A stretch of 64,000 bases of DNA from the NCBI GenBank assembly GCA_032718565.1, contig JAVGVS010000242.1:124001-188000 (forward strand). The letters run 5' to 3'. How positions within the stretch are numbered: the first letter of the stretch is position 1; each line of letters starts with the position of its first letter. This stretch comes from Distichodus sexfasciatus (taxonomy: Eukaryota; Chordata; Actinopteri; Characiformes; Distichodontidae). The notes under the pieces are model-generated. The model worked only from the letters and a program-made list of their open reading frames with translations, was not told the origin of the DNA and ran no database searches. Shown piece by piece: positions 29,756 to 41,925 of this stretch. A program made the position numbers and the translations under genes.

Positions 29756-31067
29756 TAGGGATGTCACGATTAACCGGTTTCACGATTAACCGCGATTTAA
29801 AATGGCACGGTTAATTAATCGTAAAGGCTCCTCAACACCGTGTTCCTGTTGGCGCTCTTAAAAATGTAGATTATGACAGTGCTATCAAGAGATTGGCGGG
29901 ACTCGCCTGGAACAAAAACATTTCACCACCAGGGGTGCACTTGTGCTAGAAACACAGACAGTACAATCAGCGAATGACAGCTCACTTGACCACGCTAAAC
30001 AATGACAGAGGAAATAATTCTATTATTCGAATAATTCTATTACAAAAAATGGTTGAGGCAATTTTTCCAGAATCGAAGCTTCGTTTAACTCATTTCACTC
30101 ACTAGTGCGTGCGCCGCTTGTGTTTCACACGGACGCTTATTAATGATGCACATTGTTTTTAGAGGCGCGATCAAGATAAGACCTGATCCCTCTGTATGTG
30201 AAAGTATTCGTGAGATATTCCGTGCACAAAACAGAAGTAAATACGTAAAACCCCATAAATTACATTTTTGCGTTGTAAACACCTGTATTTGTGAGCGCGC
30301 GAGCGCCTGCGAAAGCGCAATTACTCGCTAAAATGCTCAGTTTAAGCGTCCCCTTTATTACAGACAAAACGCATATATAGCTGATAAATAACCACAACTA
30401 CCAGCGTTCTACTCACAATACAGCCGTTTATTGACAGTTTCCCATGGATTTTCCATAGTTTATTCTGTAATGCGCGCTCAATGCTTTATTGTGACGCGGC
30501 GCCAAAGGGCGCGCAGGGGGTTGTGGGAAACGTAGTTAGCCTTTCTCTTCCAGAGAGGCCAAAAGCAGCTCATTTTATAGGCCAAATTGGTTCAAAATGA
30601 CCAAAAACTTCAGTCTTTCTTCATTTTCAATTACTCAGATTTTTTGTTACTTAAATGTTTCTTATAGTGTAATCAATAGGAAAGAAGAAATATAGAAAAT
30701 GTATTCATCAAAAAATGTTATTCTATATTCTGATGGATACCGAACGGATAAAGAAGTGTTAGAAGCTTAAATTTAATTCTAAAGAAAGACTTTGTTTATT
30801 TTTGTTTTCACTATGATGCATCACTGCTTACATTATTATTTATGTTCCAAAAGGCAGTATCCATTTGTTTATGTTCCATTTATGAACAGTATTGTTTGTT
30901 TATTGTTTATTGGTTTTTGTGTCTTTAAAAAAAAAAAAAAAAGACAGCAATAAATAAAAGGTAAAAACCTCTAAAGAATGTGATGGTCTACATTGTGAAA
31001 TAATCGTGATAATCGTGAAACCGTGATTATTTCCCAGACGATAAAATCTACAATCGTGACATCCCTA
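29756..31067. mobile_element. hAT-like non-autonomous element inside the gypsy copy
   Basis: The terminal inverted repeat TAGGGATGTCACGATTAA (29756) pairs with ...CAATCGTGACATCCCTA (31067). The flanking octamers TGCCCATC and CTCCCATC agree at six of eight positions, consistent with a decayed 8-bp duplication. The interior carries the TTTATTACAGACAAAAC and AGCTGATAAATAACCAC core also seen at 10240 and, inverted, at 15300. No transposase frame. Confidence 0.75.
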
Positions 31068-32892
31068 CTCCCATCTGGGGACATAATCACCGAATTGGCA
31101 GGCGGTGGACCAGCTGTTTGAGCGGAGCTGTACAGGCTTAAGCAGTGGACAGAGACAGAAACTGCGCCAGCTCTTAGACTGTTTTATGGACATTTTTGCA
31201 GCCGATGAGAGAGACTGCACACATACCAACCTGTCGAAACGGCCACTGGCAGGTGGAATTAGCCCCAGAGGCGCGGGCGAAGACGGCACTTACTATTGGA
31301 CAGGGTTCATGGCACTGAACTGTGCAATCTGCGCGAGGTGTTTCTGGCAATACACCATGCGAAGCTGGGTCTAAACCCAAAACGGTGCCATCTGTTCTGC
31401 CGTGAAACCACATTTCTGGGGCATGTAATTAGCATGAGAGGAGTAGCCACTGACCCAGCAAAGATCGCCATGGTAAGAGACTGGCCTGTGCCCGCTAATG
31501 TCCGTCAGCTCCGGAGCTTCTTGGGTTTAGTGTCATACTACCGGCGTTTTGTAAAAGACTTTGCCACTATCACAAGCCTGTTACACCGGCTCACACAGAA
31601 GGGGCGAGCGTTCTCCTGGGACAGTGACTGCGAGCGTGAGTTTGTTTCGCTGAGGACTCCATTAATCGCTGCACCTGTACTGGATTATCCAGACCTCCAG
31701 CGGACTTTGTATTGGACACCAATGCAAGCGATATCGGACTTGGGGCCATGGTGCCTCAGGAGGGGGGGCATGTCATCACCTACTTTAGCCGTTCTCTTTC
31801 CCATTCGGAGAGGAACTATTGTGTGACGCGCCGCGAGCTGCTGGCTGTGGTGGTGGTGCTGAAACACTTTTGCCCTTACGTGTACGGACAGAAAATCCAT
31901 CTGCATACCGATCATGTGTTGCTGCCGTGGCTGATGAACTTCAAGGAGCTGGAGGGCCAGCTGGCTGGAGATTCTCCAGACCTTCGACTTTGAGATTCAG
32001 CACCGTGCCGGTCGTCTGCACGGGAACGCTGATGCTTATTCCCAGCGTCCATGCACGAAAGGGGAATGTAGACACTGTGAGAGGACGGAGGCGAAAGACA
32101 GTGCTGCTGCTGATGCTGGAATACAACACGCTGCACATGGCATGCACAGAGAGTTTCGGAGAGCTGAACGTGCAGCAGCTGAGGATTGAACAGGACAGAG
32201 ACGGTAACCTGGGTCGGATTTTGCAGTGGGTGCGGGCCGATCAGAGTCCGGTTTGGGCAGATATCTCTGATGCTGATCAGGAACTAAAGGCGCTAGTTTC
32301 CCAGTGGAGAAACCTTGTCGTCCGGGACGATGTGTTGTACCGTCACTGGACGCAAGCAGATAACCAGAAGACGACGCTCCAGCTTGTTGTTCCAGGGTCC
32401 CTGCAGACAGTGGTGCTCACTCTGGTCCATGGTGCCGCAGGTGCGGGGCATTATGGCACTGCAAAGACGCTGAACCACCAAACCGCGCGCTCGGTTTTAC
32501 CGGCCTGGCTGCCACATGGACATGACTCTGTTTGTTCACCGGTACAACACCTGCACCGCGCAGTAGGGACCATCACAGTGTTCCAGAGCACCCTTGCAGG
32601 ATTATCGGGTGGGGGCTCCGATGGAGCGGGTCGCTGTGGATGTGTTGGTGGCTATTTCCGGTGACGGACAAAGGGAATCAGTACATGTTGGTGGCTATGG
32701 ATTATTTTAAGTGGCCAGAGGTGTACGCAGTGCCTGATCAGAGCACGGTGACTATGGCTGCCATTCTGGTGGATGGGATGTTTTCCCATTTTGGAGTAGC
32801 TGCACAGTGACCAGGGCCGGAACTTTGAGGCAGAAGTGTTCAGAGAGGTCTGTGGCCATTTGGGGGTGCAGAAGAAGCTTAGGTGGGGGCAG
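31068..32892 (+). pseudogene. Ty3/gypsy Pol remnant: RT, RNase H, integrase
   Basis: Fragments in Pol order: an N-terminal DLF...DIFA-x-DERDCTHT block (31110-31230); then a jump over the RT active-site region, so the Y-x-D-D box is absent; then RT C-terminus CHLFCRETTFLGHVIS and VRQLRSFLGLVSYYRRF (31380-31560). RNase H (31700-31990) has TNASDIGLGA, YFSRSLSHSERNY, the RRELLAVV Glu block and HTDH. The integrase has an H-x3-H-like HGAAGAGHYG (32430) and a D-x-F/Y-x-KWPEVY part (about 32690). Several frame changes and a large RT deletion make it non-functional. It ends at a purine tract (about 32879-32892) before the LTR. Confidence 0.88.
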
Positions 32893-33255
32893 TGTAACGG
32901 AGTTGGGATAGAGGGGTGTGGCTCCCAGCATGCACTGCTCCTGCAGGGCTTTTGTTCGGGTTGTTTGGGTCTGTTTTAGGGGATACATTTGTTATTGTTA
33001 AAGTTCTTTGTGTGTTGTGTTATGGGGAATGTTTAGGGGATAATTTTAGTTAGTTTTGTTTAATGTGTAGAATCTACCGTTGGCGAAGTACCATGGTGTT
33101 TGGGTGCCTTGGGGCAGTATTTCAGTCGTGGGTGGAAGCTAGGCTTGTGCTGAGGATTAATTCTTTCATTTTGCTTGCTCTGCTCTGTTTAAAAATAAAG
33201 CTTGGAGGCTCTCTCCACTTGAGTTCATTTCTCTTGTGTCATCTCCATTCCCTGC
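32893..33255 (+). mobile_element. 3' LTR of the Ty3/gypsy element
   Basis: It begins TGTAACGGAG after the GTGGGGGCAG tract. An AATAAA signal lies near 33194. A likely end is CCATTCCCTGCA near 33255. The matching 5' LTR was not found, so the right boundary is inferred. Confidence 0.6.
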
Positions 33256-33469
33256 AATTGACAAATAAAAACAAAGTCATCACAATATATTTTAAATAAA
33301 GCACAGTTTGACATTAGAGGCAAAAAATATTTTTTTCTTTTAAAAAAGTTTGCATGTACTTTTGAATTCCAGGCAAGCATATTATTTCCACTAAAATGAC
33401 CCAAAACCAAATACCAATTACAACTGCAAGCAGTTATCAATGGGGTCCAAGCACTGGCCACCTCCCGGG

Positions 33470-33949
33470 TGTCGTGGATTTTTCCACTGAGCATATTAAA
33501 CCAAAGTCAGAAGAAGTCCGATCACAAAGTATTTATTCGCATTAACAATAATTTGCCAGGCAAATGAGCAGGTCTCCTTCACAGCATGCTGATCAGAGAG
33601 TGCCCCTGAGTGAAAGGTGCGTTCTCCTTACATACTGGCGCTAAAACGCCCCCGAATCACAAAGTGCCCGATCGGCCGTTATCACCTCGAGGAGGCGCAC
33701 GGTGACATACAAGAGTACATTTTGTTTTGTTTTGTCTTTCCCCTTTGGGACAGCGATAACCAACCAACAGAAGGAGAAAGCATCTTGCACGCAAAACAAC
33801 ACACATATCATTCATTGGCTTACGCACATACAATTCATTGTCTAATCAAGTCAGCTAGACAAGGTCTTGAAGAAGTCACACTGACCAAAACTCACTCTAC
33901 TTACAGTTAGGATCTTTAAGAATAACTAGTAATAAAAATTTCCTTCACA
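33470..33949 (-). mobile_element. Solo LTR with a 5-bp target duplication
   Basis: The 480-bp block starts TGTCGTGG and ends TTCACA on the plus strand. It is flanked by CCGGG (33465-33469) and CTGGG (33950-33954), a 5-bp duplication with one C-to-T change. Read on the minus strand it has AATAAA about 60 nt before its end, so its sense is minus. The interrupted repeat resumes across the junction. No internal retroviral genes remain, so the class (ERV or gypsy) is open. Confidence 0.78.
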
Positions 33950-34484
33950 CTGGGCACTGTCATTCCATATGCTTCCAGAGATATGAGCTAAAATGTAAAT
34001 GAACGTACTGTAGTGCCCCCTCTTGGTGGACATGTCATTTTTGATGTGTGTTGTCAGAGAACCATCCCATATCAGCAATTCAAAGGGTTTCTGCCAAACT
34101 TGTACTATGTAGGCTGTAGTACATGAAATGTATGGCAATGTATAGCCATTGAAATTGGCCACGCCCCCTTTAAGCAATCATAGCCATATTTTATGAATTG
34201 ACTCAGGAATGCAGGCAGATGAAGTCTACCAAAAATCAGATTTTTATCTTGAGCGGTTCTTGAGATACTAACATGTTTCAGTTATAGCATCCCCTATTGA
34301 TCCAACTGCACCCTCTTAGGCTGGTGTCCAAAGCTTTAAGTGTACATAAAGTCTACCAAGTTTGGTTTTGTTTGGATGTTTTTCTGAGAAGATGTTGGCT
34401 TTAGAGTAATAATGGGCCATGCCTAGAATATTAATTGATGCATAATTCTGTAATGCTTTGCTCTATCAAAATACTGTACACAAC

Positions 34485-35025
34485 TACAGTACTGTGCAAA
34501 AGTTTAGGCAGGTGTGAAAAAATGCTGTAAACAAAGAATGCTTTCAGAAATATAAATAATGATTGTTTATTTTTATCAATTTACAAAATGCAAAGTGAGC
34601 GAACAAAAGAAAAATCTAAATCAAATCAATATTTGGCGTTACTACCTTTTGCCTTCAAACCAGCATCAATTCTTATAGGTACACTTGCACAAAGTCAGGG
34701 ATTTTGTAGGATTATAGTCATTATATTATTTTGTAGTCATTATATTATTTTGTAGGATTATAGGATTATAGATCTGTGGTTAGTTCTCCAAGATGTTTGG
34801 AACAACCTACCAGCCAAGTTCCTTCAAAAACTGTGTGCAAGTGTACCTAGAAGAATTGATGCTGTTTTGAAGGCAAAGGGTGGTCACACCAAATATTGAT
34901 TTGATTTAGATTTCTCTTTTGTTCATTCACTGCATTTTGTTGATTGATGAAAATAAATGATTAACACTTCCATTTTTGAAAGCATTCTTTGTTTAGAGCA
35001 TTTTTTCACACCTGCCTAAAACTTT
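34485..35025. mobile_element. Tc1/mariner-type foldback element (no transposase)
   Basis: The left arm starts ACAGTACTGTGCAAAAGTTT and continues AGGCAGGTGTGAAAAAATGC. The right arm ends GCATTTTTTCACACCTGCCT then AAAACTTTTG. Arms of about 190-200 bp face each other over a short centre with ATTATAGTCATTAT repeats. The ACTGTGCAAAAGTTTTAGGCA motif is typical of fish Tc1-like ends. The last bases of the right end are missing. Confidence 0.75.
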
Positions 35026-36144
35026 TGACACAAAGAGGATTTAAAATTTATCCTACGCAGTTCAGGAGATACAAGCTAAAACATACAGTATATTGTTTTG
35101 TAATATCACCACCTATGGGTGGACATGTGCCATTTTTAGTCTTGACACGCAATCCTGATCAGTCCGCCAAAGGGTTTTGTTGTAACATGTACGGTTTAGG
35201 CCGTGGTTGGACTTTTACTTAGGGAAGAATAGACATTGTAATAGGCTACGCCCCCTTTAAGCAATAGCCATATTTTAGGAATTGCCTGGGTAGTGCAGAT
35301 AGATGAAGTCCAGCAATGTCAATGTTCTTGAGATGCTAACATGTGTCAGTTATAGTGTCCCCTTTTGCACCATCTTTGGCAGGTGTCCAAAACACGGAGT
35401 GTACATGAAGTCTGCCAAGTTTGGTTTTGTTTGGATGTTTTTCTGAGATATAGGCTTTATAGTAATTGTGGGTCATGCCTATACGACTGTATGTTTAGAA
35501 AATAAAATATGGTTTCTTTCAGTTGTTGGGCTCCTGTACGATACTTTGACAGTCATGTTGCTATGGTAGCATGACTCTGATTTAATGTAGTGTGTAGAAG
35601 CTTTGCCATTTTACACGAGTGATGTACCAGATAGGGCTCTGAAAGGTGCCATTTTTCACAAGGACCCTCAATCATGAACACCTTTATGACATTGGGTATT
35701 CAGAATCAAGTGGCTTTCAGATTTACCTACTGGATCTGACATAAATCTTTAGGTTGTTAAACTGTCAGGCCTTTGTCATTTTCATGGTTGTAGGGCTTAC
35801 ATAATTCGTAAGTCCTTGCCCCTACCTTTGCCTCTTAATAAATGTTTAAAGAGTCCTGTAATTTTAAGGAAGCAATGTATAACAGTCAAGGTCAGTTTCC
35901 AGTATGGTGGCTACATGTTAAAAACATGAGGGTGTATACAGTAGGCAAAAGCAGTTTCTGTATAGAAGCACAAAGTAAACAAATGAGTGTTATACAACAT
36001 TGTTCTAGGCACAGACAGTGACAGAGGAAAGAAGGGCTCCATAATAGGATGCTAAATTAGGCTTGTGATGTTTGCAGACAGTTTGTTTTCAGTACAGGAA
36101 CAAGAAAATGGGTGAATGACATAAAATCACACTTTATGCCTTGA

Positions 36145-37178
36145 AATTCAAAGTCAAAGTCAAAGTAAACTTTGTCATCTCTGCTATATACTGTACAGAT
36201 ACATAGAGAGACGAGACGACGTTGTCGCGTTCCCCACTCTCACATAGTTGCGGACGCAGAACAGGAGTTAACATTGACTGTATTTATTACAAACATAACA
36301 TAGTCCATAAAACCGACATTGTGCTCACACCAAACGAGAGTGGTGAGTATGAGGGTGAGGGAGAACTGACAAAAGATAGACTAACCAAACCGGACTTAAA
36401 TACACGGACAAGAACAAAAGCCAGAACTAAACACAGGTGACGCTAATAACAACTAACACAGGATGTGGGGGCAAGACGAGACACAACGAAACGAACCAAA
36501 ACAAACAGGACACAGCGCCCCCTGCTGTCTGCACCACTAAGGCGCAGACCAGCTCCTGACAGACGTGGCTCCAGTTTAAACAGTGCAGTAGGAAAAAGGG
36601 AACAAAGAACAATTAAGGCACATGGAGTAAACAATAATAAATAAAGTACAAAATATACATTTTAAGCTAGACATGGAATAATAAATATAACTTTAAACTA
36701 GAACTAGAATTTTAATTAGAAATAGAGGTAGACAGAGAGACAGTTTGGATGCAGGATTACCTACCTGTGGAATCGACTTGTACACTTTTACACTGGATGT
36801 GCAAGGGGTTGGAAACAGTTATAGTATGAAAAGAATTCTATATCCAGTCTATTTATACATTCAGTGTTCAATATTTGTGCAAATAGTGGCAGCAGTGCAA
36901 AAAACCATTTATTGCAGTGTTGTGTCAACAGTCATTTGAGGAGGAAATAGTCTGTATAGCAGCAAAAAAGTAAAGTGTGTCACCGCGACGGTGATGTGTA
37001 AAGTGCAGTGGTGCAACAGAGTCAGTTAGTCCACTGTCCGGGTGTGTGTGTGAGGGGGAAGTTTGAGGGCAGGAAGTGTGTTCAGGAGTCTGATGGCTTG
37101 TGGGAAAAAGCTATCACGCATCCTGGTGGATCGAGTTCTGATGCTGCGATAGCCTCTGCCAGATGGGAGGAGTGTAAA
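36145..37178 (-). mobile_element. 5'-truncated copy of the CTTTGA-tailed LINE
   Basis: It begins with the TCAAAGTCAAAG tail at 36150 and continues through the same 3' UTR as 18590-19230. It includes the last coding part (TCTGATGGCTTG, AAGCTATCACGCATCCTGG, GATGCTGCGA) and stops near 37178. A solo LTR (36223-36561) splits it. Confidence 0.85.
36223..36561 (-). mobile_element. Solo LTR with a perfect 5-bp target duplication
   Basis: The 339-bp block runs TGTCGCGTTC...CTCCTGACA and is flanked on both sides by GACGT (36218-36222 and 36562-36566). The uninterrupted LINE at 18661-18665 has a single GACGT at this position, which proves the insertion point. Read on the minus strand it has TATTTAAG (TATA-like) and AATAAA signals, as gypsy LTRs do. 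Confidence 0.92.
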
Positions 37179-39897
37179 AATTGTATGTAATATACAGTAT
37201 TATAGAATTAGTATGAATTATTTACAGTTACCAGACACTATTATCTTGTCCTTACAATCCATATTTCAGGGAAAGTCTCTATGGAAGTAATTGGAGGTAC
37301 TTCTGGCAGTAGGCTAGAGACTGATTTAAACTTACAATCTCTGGGCCATAGGCAAGTAGACAACCAATAGACCACGATGATGGATGGTGGTGCAGCAGCT
37401 ATATAGGGTAGTACTTTTGTTTGTTTGCGTAACTTATGCATGTTAGTTTATATGTTTGTTAGGCCTATGTTATACTCAAACTTCTCTATCAATCAGTATG
37501 ACTTATGATAATAATTTCATAATTTATGTAACGTTTTGGGATAATAAAACCCTTTATTTCATTTATTACACAATCTGCATCTTAATGACTAACAGCTTGC
37601 TCCATAACACTAGGGTATTGCCCACCTATAATATTTTAAATGTTCACTAGGCATAGAATGACTTAGTTAAATGACAGTTTAATGACAAATAAACAGAACA
37701 AAACCAAACACAAAAACACATTCAGGAAGGACAACAGACACAAGACAAACACACGGATGAGAGGCAAGCTTAAATACACAGAAAGCCAGATGTAGCATAT
37801 TATGATGACAAACATTATCAAGGACTAAGAATGTGAGCAAGAGATAGCGTGAGGGAGTAGGGGATGGTGGTGGGGGTTGGGTGTCGGTTGGGACTATTTT
37901 GATGTGTGATACTTTTCAGAAATTTTCCTAGAATGAACTGATAAAGTGTAATACAGTTTTTACAGTGTTCTACACTGACGTTTTTGACAGGAGACAGTAC
38001 ATCACCATCAAGATGATTTGAGAGATGAATCATTAGCATTTAATTATACAAATTTTCTTATCCATATACTAGAATTCTAAGAATGGGCATGTAGCCATTA
38101 AAGAAGCAATGCACCAGTTTTTAATACACATTGAAAACTTCATCATATTCAGCCAACCCAAGAAATGAAATTCACGCTTGATTGGATATTAATGGGAACC
38201 GTGATATGCCTAGTTAAAAACCTTTCACATTTGTACCCTATAGATAAATATCTTTGAGTCATTGTCTTGCTACATAGTGAAGCATGACCAATTGAGTCTG
38301 CAAGTCATGTTTTTGTAAATGAGATGAGTGTACTTGCAAAGTCTCTCTCCTACCACTGTTACATCATCAGTACAGGAATGAGGGAGTCACCAAGGCTGCA
38401 GTGTGTTCCTCCATGTCATTACCCCTTTCCCATTAATTACTATAACTGCACAGCCATCAATCTAAAGTAAACCAGGTTTGGGCAATGACTAGATGACAGT
38501 TTAAAATCGCAGTTGAAAGACCTGTCAACAAGGGGCACTCTGTGGAGATCCTCAGTAGTCCAGAGCAGTAATGGGGACACTGGGCTGTAGAAAGGTATGG
38601 GGTGGTGATCTTGTGGTATGATGCCTACTTTATGTCTAAAACAAGAGGTCATGGTTTGAAAATGGCTCTATCTTACCTTCAGTGCTACAGCCATTGAGAA
38701 GGCTGTTAATCCCAGGCTGCTGTAGAAAGAAATTTACATTACATTCATTGTAAAATGTAAGATGCCCAGGATAAGTCTGTCTGATACATGGCATGAATGT
38801 ATATATACAGTTTCCTACACTATTATTGGCAACAAATTTAAGCTATTATTTAAGCAAGAAAAAATCTAAGGAGCCATTTGGGAACCGAGAGAGCAAGCCA
38901 TAAGAGCCGGCCTTCTTAAAAGAGCCAGAATTCCCCTCACTAATATCTGCAGCAAAACACTTCTCATTGGTCAATTAAAAGCATTTTTCTCTTAACTCGC
39001 TTTCATGCTACTATGAAAATGTGGCATCTGGTCCAATAGAGAGGGAGGCGCTTGCAAAACCAAAAGTTAATCAGGTTGAATATATTTTTCATTTTATATT
39101 TGGGATCTAATGTGAACGTCTCAAAGATCTACCAGCCGATCATGATCAGCGGTTTGGCGACCACTGTTTTAGGCTGTAGGCAAGCATCCCACCACAAGGG
39201 CGCCATCGCCTCCATTAGCACAAGTCATGAGAACTTATAGTAAATTCCTCATGTGCCTGTGTCCTGGGCCCTTAATACACATTTAAAAGATGTCAGATTG
39301 CTAATAAACTATAATCTTTAGATTTTACAACATAAACCTTATACAAAAATGTGAAACAAACTGAGCTGTTTGCATATAATAAGTCCTTAATGATGCCAGG
39401 AGAATAATGGCTATCAACATATATAACACAAGAATAACGCATTGCATGATGGTGGTTTTCAACGCATGGGTTTTAGTGTTTTTTTTACTTGAGCTTGAGA
39501 TGTTTATGGAAATGCATTTCCCACATTAGGACGTCATCATCATTCTGTGTCCACGTCATCTCTTTTGTTTGAAATGTTTTTGCGTTTTTAGTCTATGGAA
39601 TCCATCCTTGTGGTGTAGCTTTCATTATCCTCTAATGTAGTTGTGAGGATGAATGATTTGGTACAGTGCATTGCTGAAAGACCAAACAAAAAAGCTGTTT
39701 TAGATTTTTGGAAAAAGCCATTAGATTTTGCTGTGGGACTTTAAATTCCAGAGGTAGTAATGCGCTACATTTACTCTGTTACATTTACTTGAGTAACTTT
39801 TTGGATAAAGTGTCTTTGTAAGAGTATTTTTTATACAACATACTCTTTACTTTTACTTGAGTATATTTGTGAAAAAATAACACTACTTTTACTCCGT

Positions 39898-39930
<33 letters not shown>

Positions 39931-40542
39931 ACACACACACACACACTGGACAGTTTTTGCACAGACAGACTTCTTGTTTTACTATGTAATCTCTGCCTGC
40001 TGAGCCTTTTTGTTTAAACTAAAAAGTTCTTACAGATTATTGTACTGTTTATTGTGGCTGAATTACCCTTAATTTATGTTACTTTGTATAGATTTTTTTT
40101 GTTTTTTTATGTAATATTGTTTGGTTTGGGATTAATGAATGGTATGGGACTTAATACGAAGGAAACATTTGTGATTGTATGTTGGGCATGTGGGAGTGTT
40201 TGTTTTGTAAATATAAATATCAAAGAACGTTAACACTGGTGGTAGTATCTGTATTTCTCATCAGTTTTAAAGAAACTAGTCGTGTTGTAACAGTCAATCC
40301 GATCTCATTGTAAAGATAATTCATAGAGTATTGTTACACATTTGGGCAGCTATCGATCTCACCAGAACAATTCCATTGTCTAATTGTAGTTTTTCTCCAT
40401 TTGACTGCTGCTGCAAAATCTGCATATATCATTGAATACCTCAAGCAACTAAAATTGCACATTTTCTTTTTCTACTCCTAGTTTAGAGGTTATATTTTAT
40501 AGTCTCTTTTAATATACATATTCTATGTGGGCATAAATCTTT
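37179..40542. other. Unassigned AT-rich DNA with a (CA)n microsatellite
   Basis: No coding match. Weak hAT-type words occur at 38870-38940 (GAGCC repeats) and 39750-39900 (TTACTTGAGTA words). A (CA)n microsatellite, with a few TA interruptions, lies at 39903-39947. Confidence 0.5.
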
Positions 40543-40815
40543 GGGGCAGTATGGTATAATGGTAGGGTAATAATGGTAGGGTGTTCGCCCCATGATCAGA
40601 AGGTTGCAGGTTCAAATCCAGGACAGGTAAAAGTTACCACTGAGGTACTCATGAGCAAAGTATCGTCACCAAGCACTGCTCCCTGGGTGCTGCCCTCATT
40701 AGCTGCCCACTGCTCCTTCATGGATGGGTCAAATGCAGAGGTCACATTTCGTTGTGGTGCACGGTGTACCGTGCTGTGGTGTGTTCACAATGATAAATAA
40801 TCACTCACTTTCACC
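40543..40815 (+). mobile_element. Full-length tRNA-derived SINE
   Basis: The head has an A box (TGGTATAATGG, 40552-40562) and a B box (GGTTCAAATCC, about 40609-40619), the split RNA polymerase III promoter of tRNA-derived SINEs. The head contains a small duplication of ATAATGGTAGGGT. The body then runs TTACCACTGAGGTACTCATG, AAGCACTGCTCCCTGGGTGC, AAATGCAGAGGTCACATTTC and the tail AATAATCACTCACTTTCA. Three other copies lie in the window (14893, 27281, 41678). Confidence 0.88.
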
Positions 40816-41178
40816 TTACTTTCATGTGCCTTCTTTGTACTCTGTGAAAACTGGAGCCATGTTTAGCCTGAGTTCATCTAATATGGTGCTGTTATCTGTA
40901 AATTACCTCTAGAACACTCTTTGATGTGTGTATTATGACACCATGTAGCTGAAAGTCATTTCTGTGAAATGGCATTAAGGAAGTGCTTAATGTTCTTTTA
41001 AAGACTGGTCCTTCAGATGAAGACAAATGATCTACTGGGCCTAGACCCAAGATTAATGAAGCAAATTAAGGAGATCTTTGTTTTGAAAATGTGTTACCAT
41101 AAAAGTATCTTTTGAAATGTCAGCACTAATGATGAGTTCAAATACTTTATTCTTTCTCTACCTTTGTCATTGCCTGCC

Positions 41179-41214
<36 letters not shown>

Positions 41215-41677
41215 CTCTCTCTCTTTCTTTCTATCAGCTAACAGAGTTCCTCAATTCTCTTTTTCTTTCTCCATCATATCATGGCACATTCTCATTTGTT
41301 TTGTCATTTTTCCTCTGGCACTCTTCCATTTCACAGTCCATTATTTTCCCTCTCTCTTCCGTACTATCATTTTCTCCTGTCATGTTTTGGTGCCATTACT
41401 GTCCACCAATCACTCCAACCTTCATGTCTACCTGCCATTGTTTTTGCACCTTATCAGCTTTTACTGACAAATGCTTTCCCTTTTGCTGCCACATTTCTAG
41501 CATAAACCACCAGTTTAAAATTTATATTATTCAGTATGATTTCTTTATTTACCTTATTTGCCAGCAAAAAATAGCATGTTTAATCATCTGGTAATGTTTC
41601 CCCCCGACCCCCACCCCATGCAGAATACTTGGTGTTGCCAACCAAACCAACTCTACCGAGCGTTTGCTGTTTGTTGT
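40816..41677. other. Unassigned stretch with a (CT)n microsatellite
   Basis: A (CT)n microsatellite lies at about 41182-41224. The plus frames at 41117-41594 (three overlapping Ser/Phe/Leu-rich frames) derive from pyrimidine-rich DNA and show no domain. Confidence 0.55.
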
Positions 41678-41925
41678 AGTGAAAGTGGGTGATTTGTCAT
41701 TGTGAACACACCACAGCACAGCACACAGTGCACCAAAACGAAATGTGACCTCTGCATTTGACCCATCCGTGAAGGAGCAGTGGGAAGCTAAGAAGGGCAG
41801 CACCCAGTGAGCAGTGCCTCAGGGACAGTAACTTGCTCATGAGTACTTCAGTGGTAACTTTACTATCCCTGGATTCGAGTTTGCGACCTTCTGATCACCC
41901 TACCGTTATGCTACCAACTGCCCCT
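41678..41925 (-). mobile_element. Full-length tRNA-derived SINE, inverted
   Basis: It is the same family as 40543-40815 in the opposite orientation, about 860 bp away. On the minus strand it starts GGGGCAGTTGGTAGCATAAC (A box) and has CGCAAACTCGAATCCAGGG near the B box. The two copies form an inverted pair. Confidence 0.88.

Larger units (their letters stand above)
33405..35500 (-). repeat. GGGGTCCAAGCAC dispersed repeat, nested with an LTR and a Tc1-like element
   Basis: The segments 33405-33469, 33950-34480 and 35030-35500 match, inverted, the copy at 56330-57125: GATATGAGCTAAAATGTAAATG, GCCCCCTCTTGGTGGACATG, AAAGGGTTTCTGCCAAACTTG and TTCTTGAGATACTAACATGTT-type words. 33405-33469 carries the terminus TGGGGTCCAAGCACTGG. 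Two distinct members may be joined here, since 35030-35500 repeats parts of 33950-34400. Confidence 0.65.

Noticed and set aside
40543..40620. A real tRNA gene
   Set aside because: A and B boxes are present but no cloverleaf can be completed, and the unit continues into a repeated SINE body.
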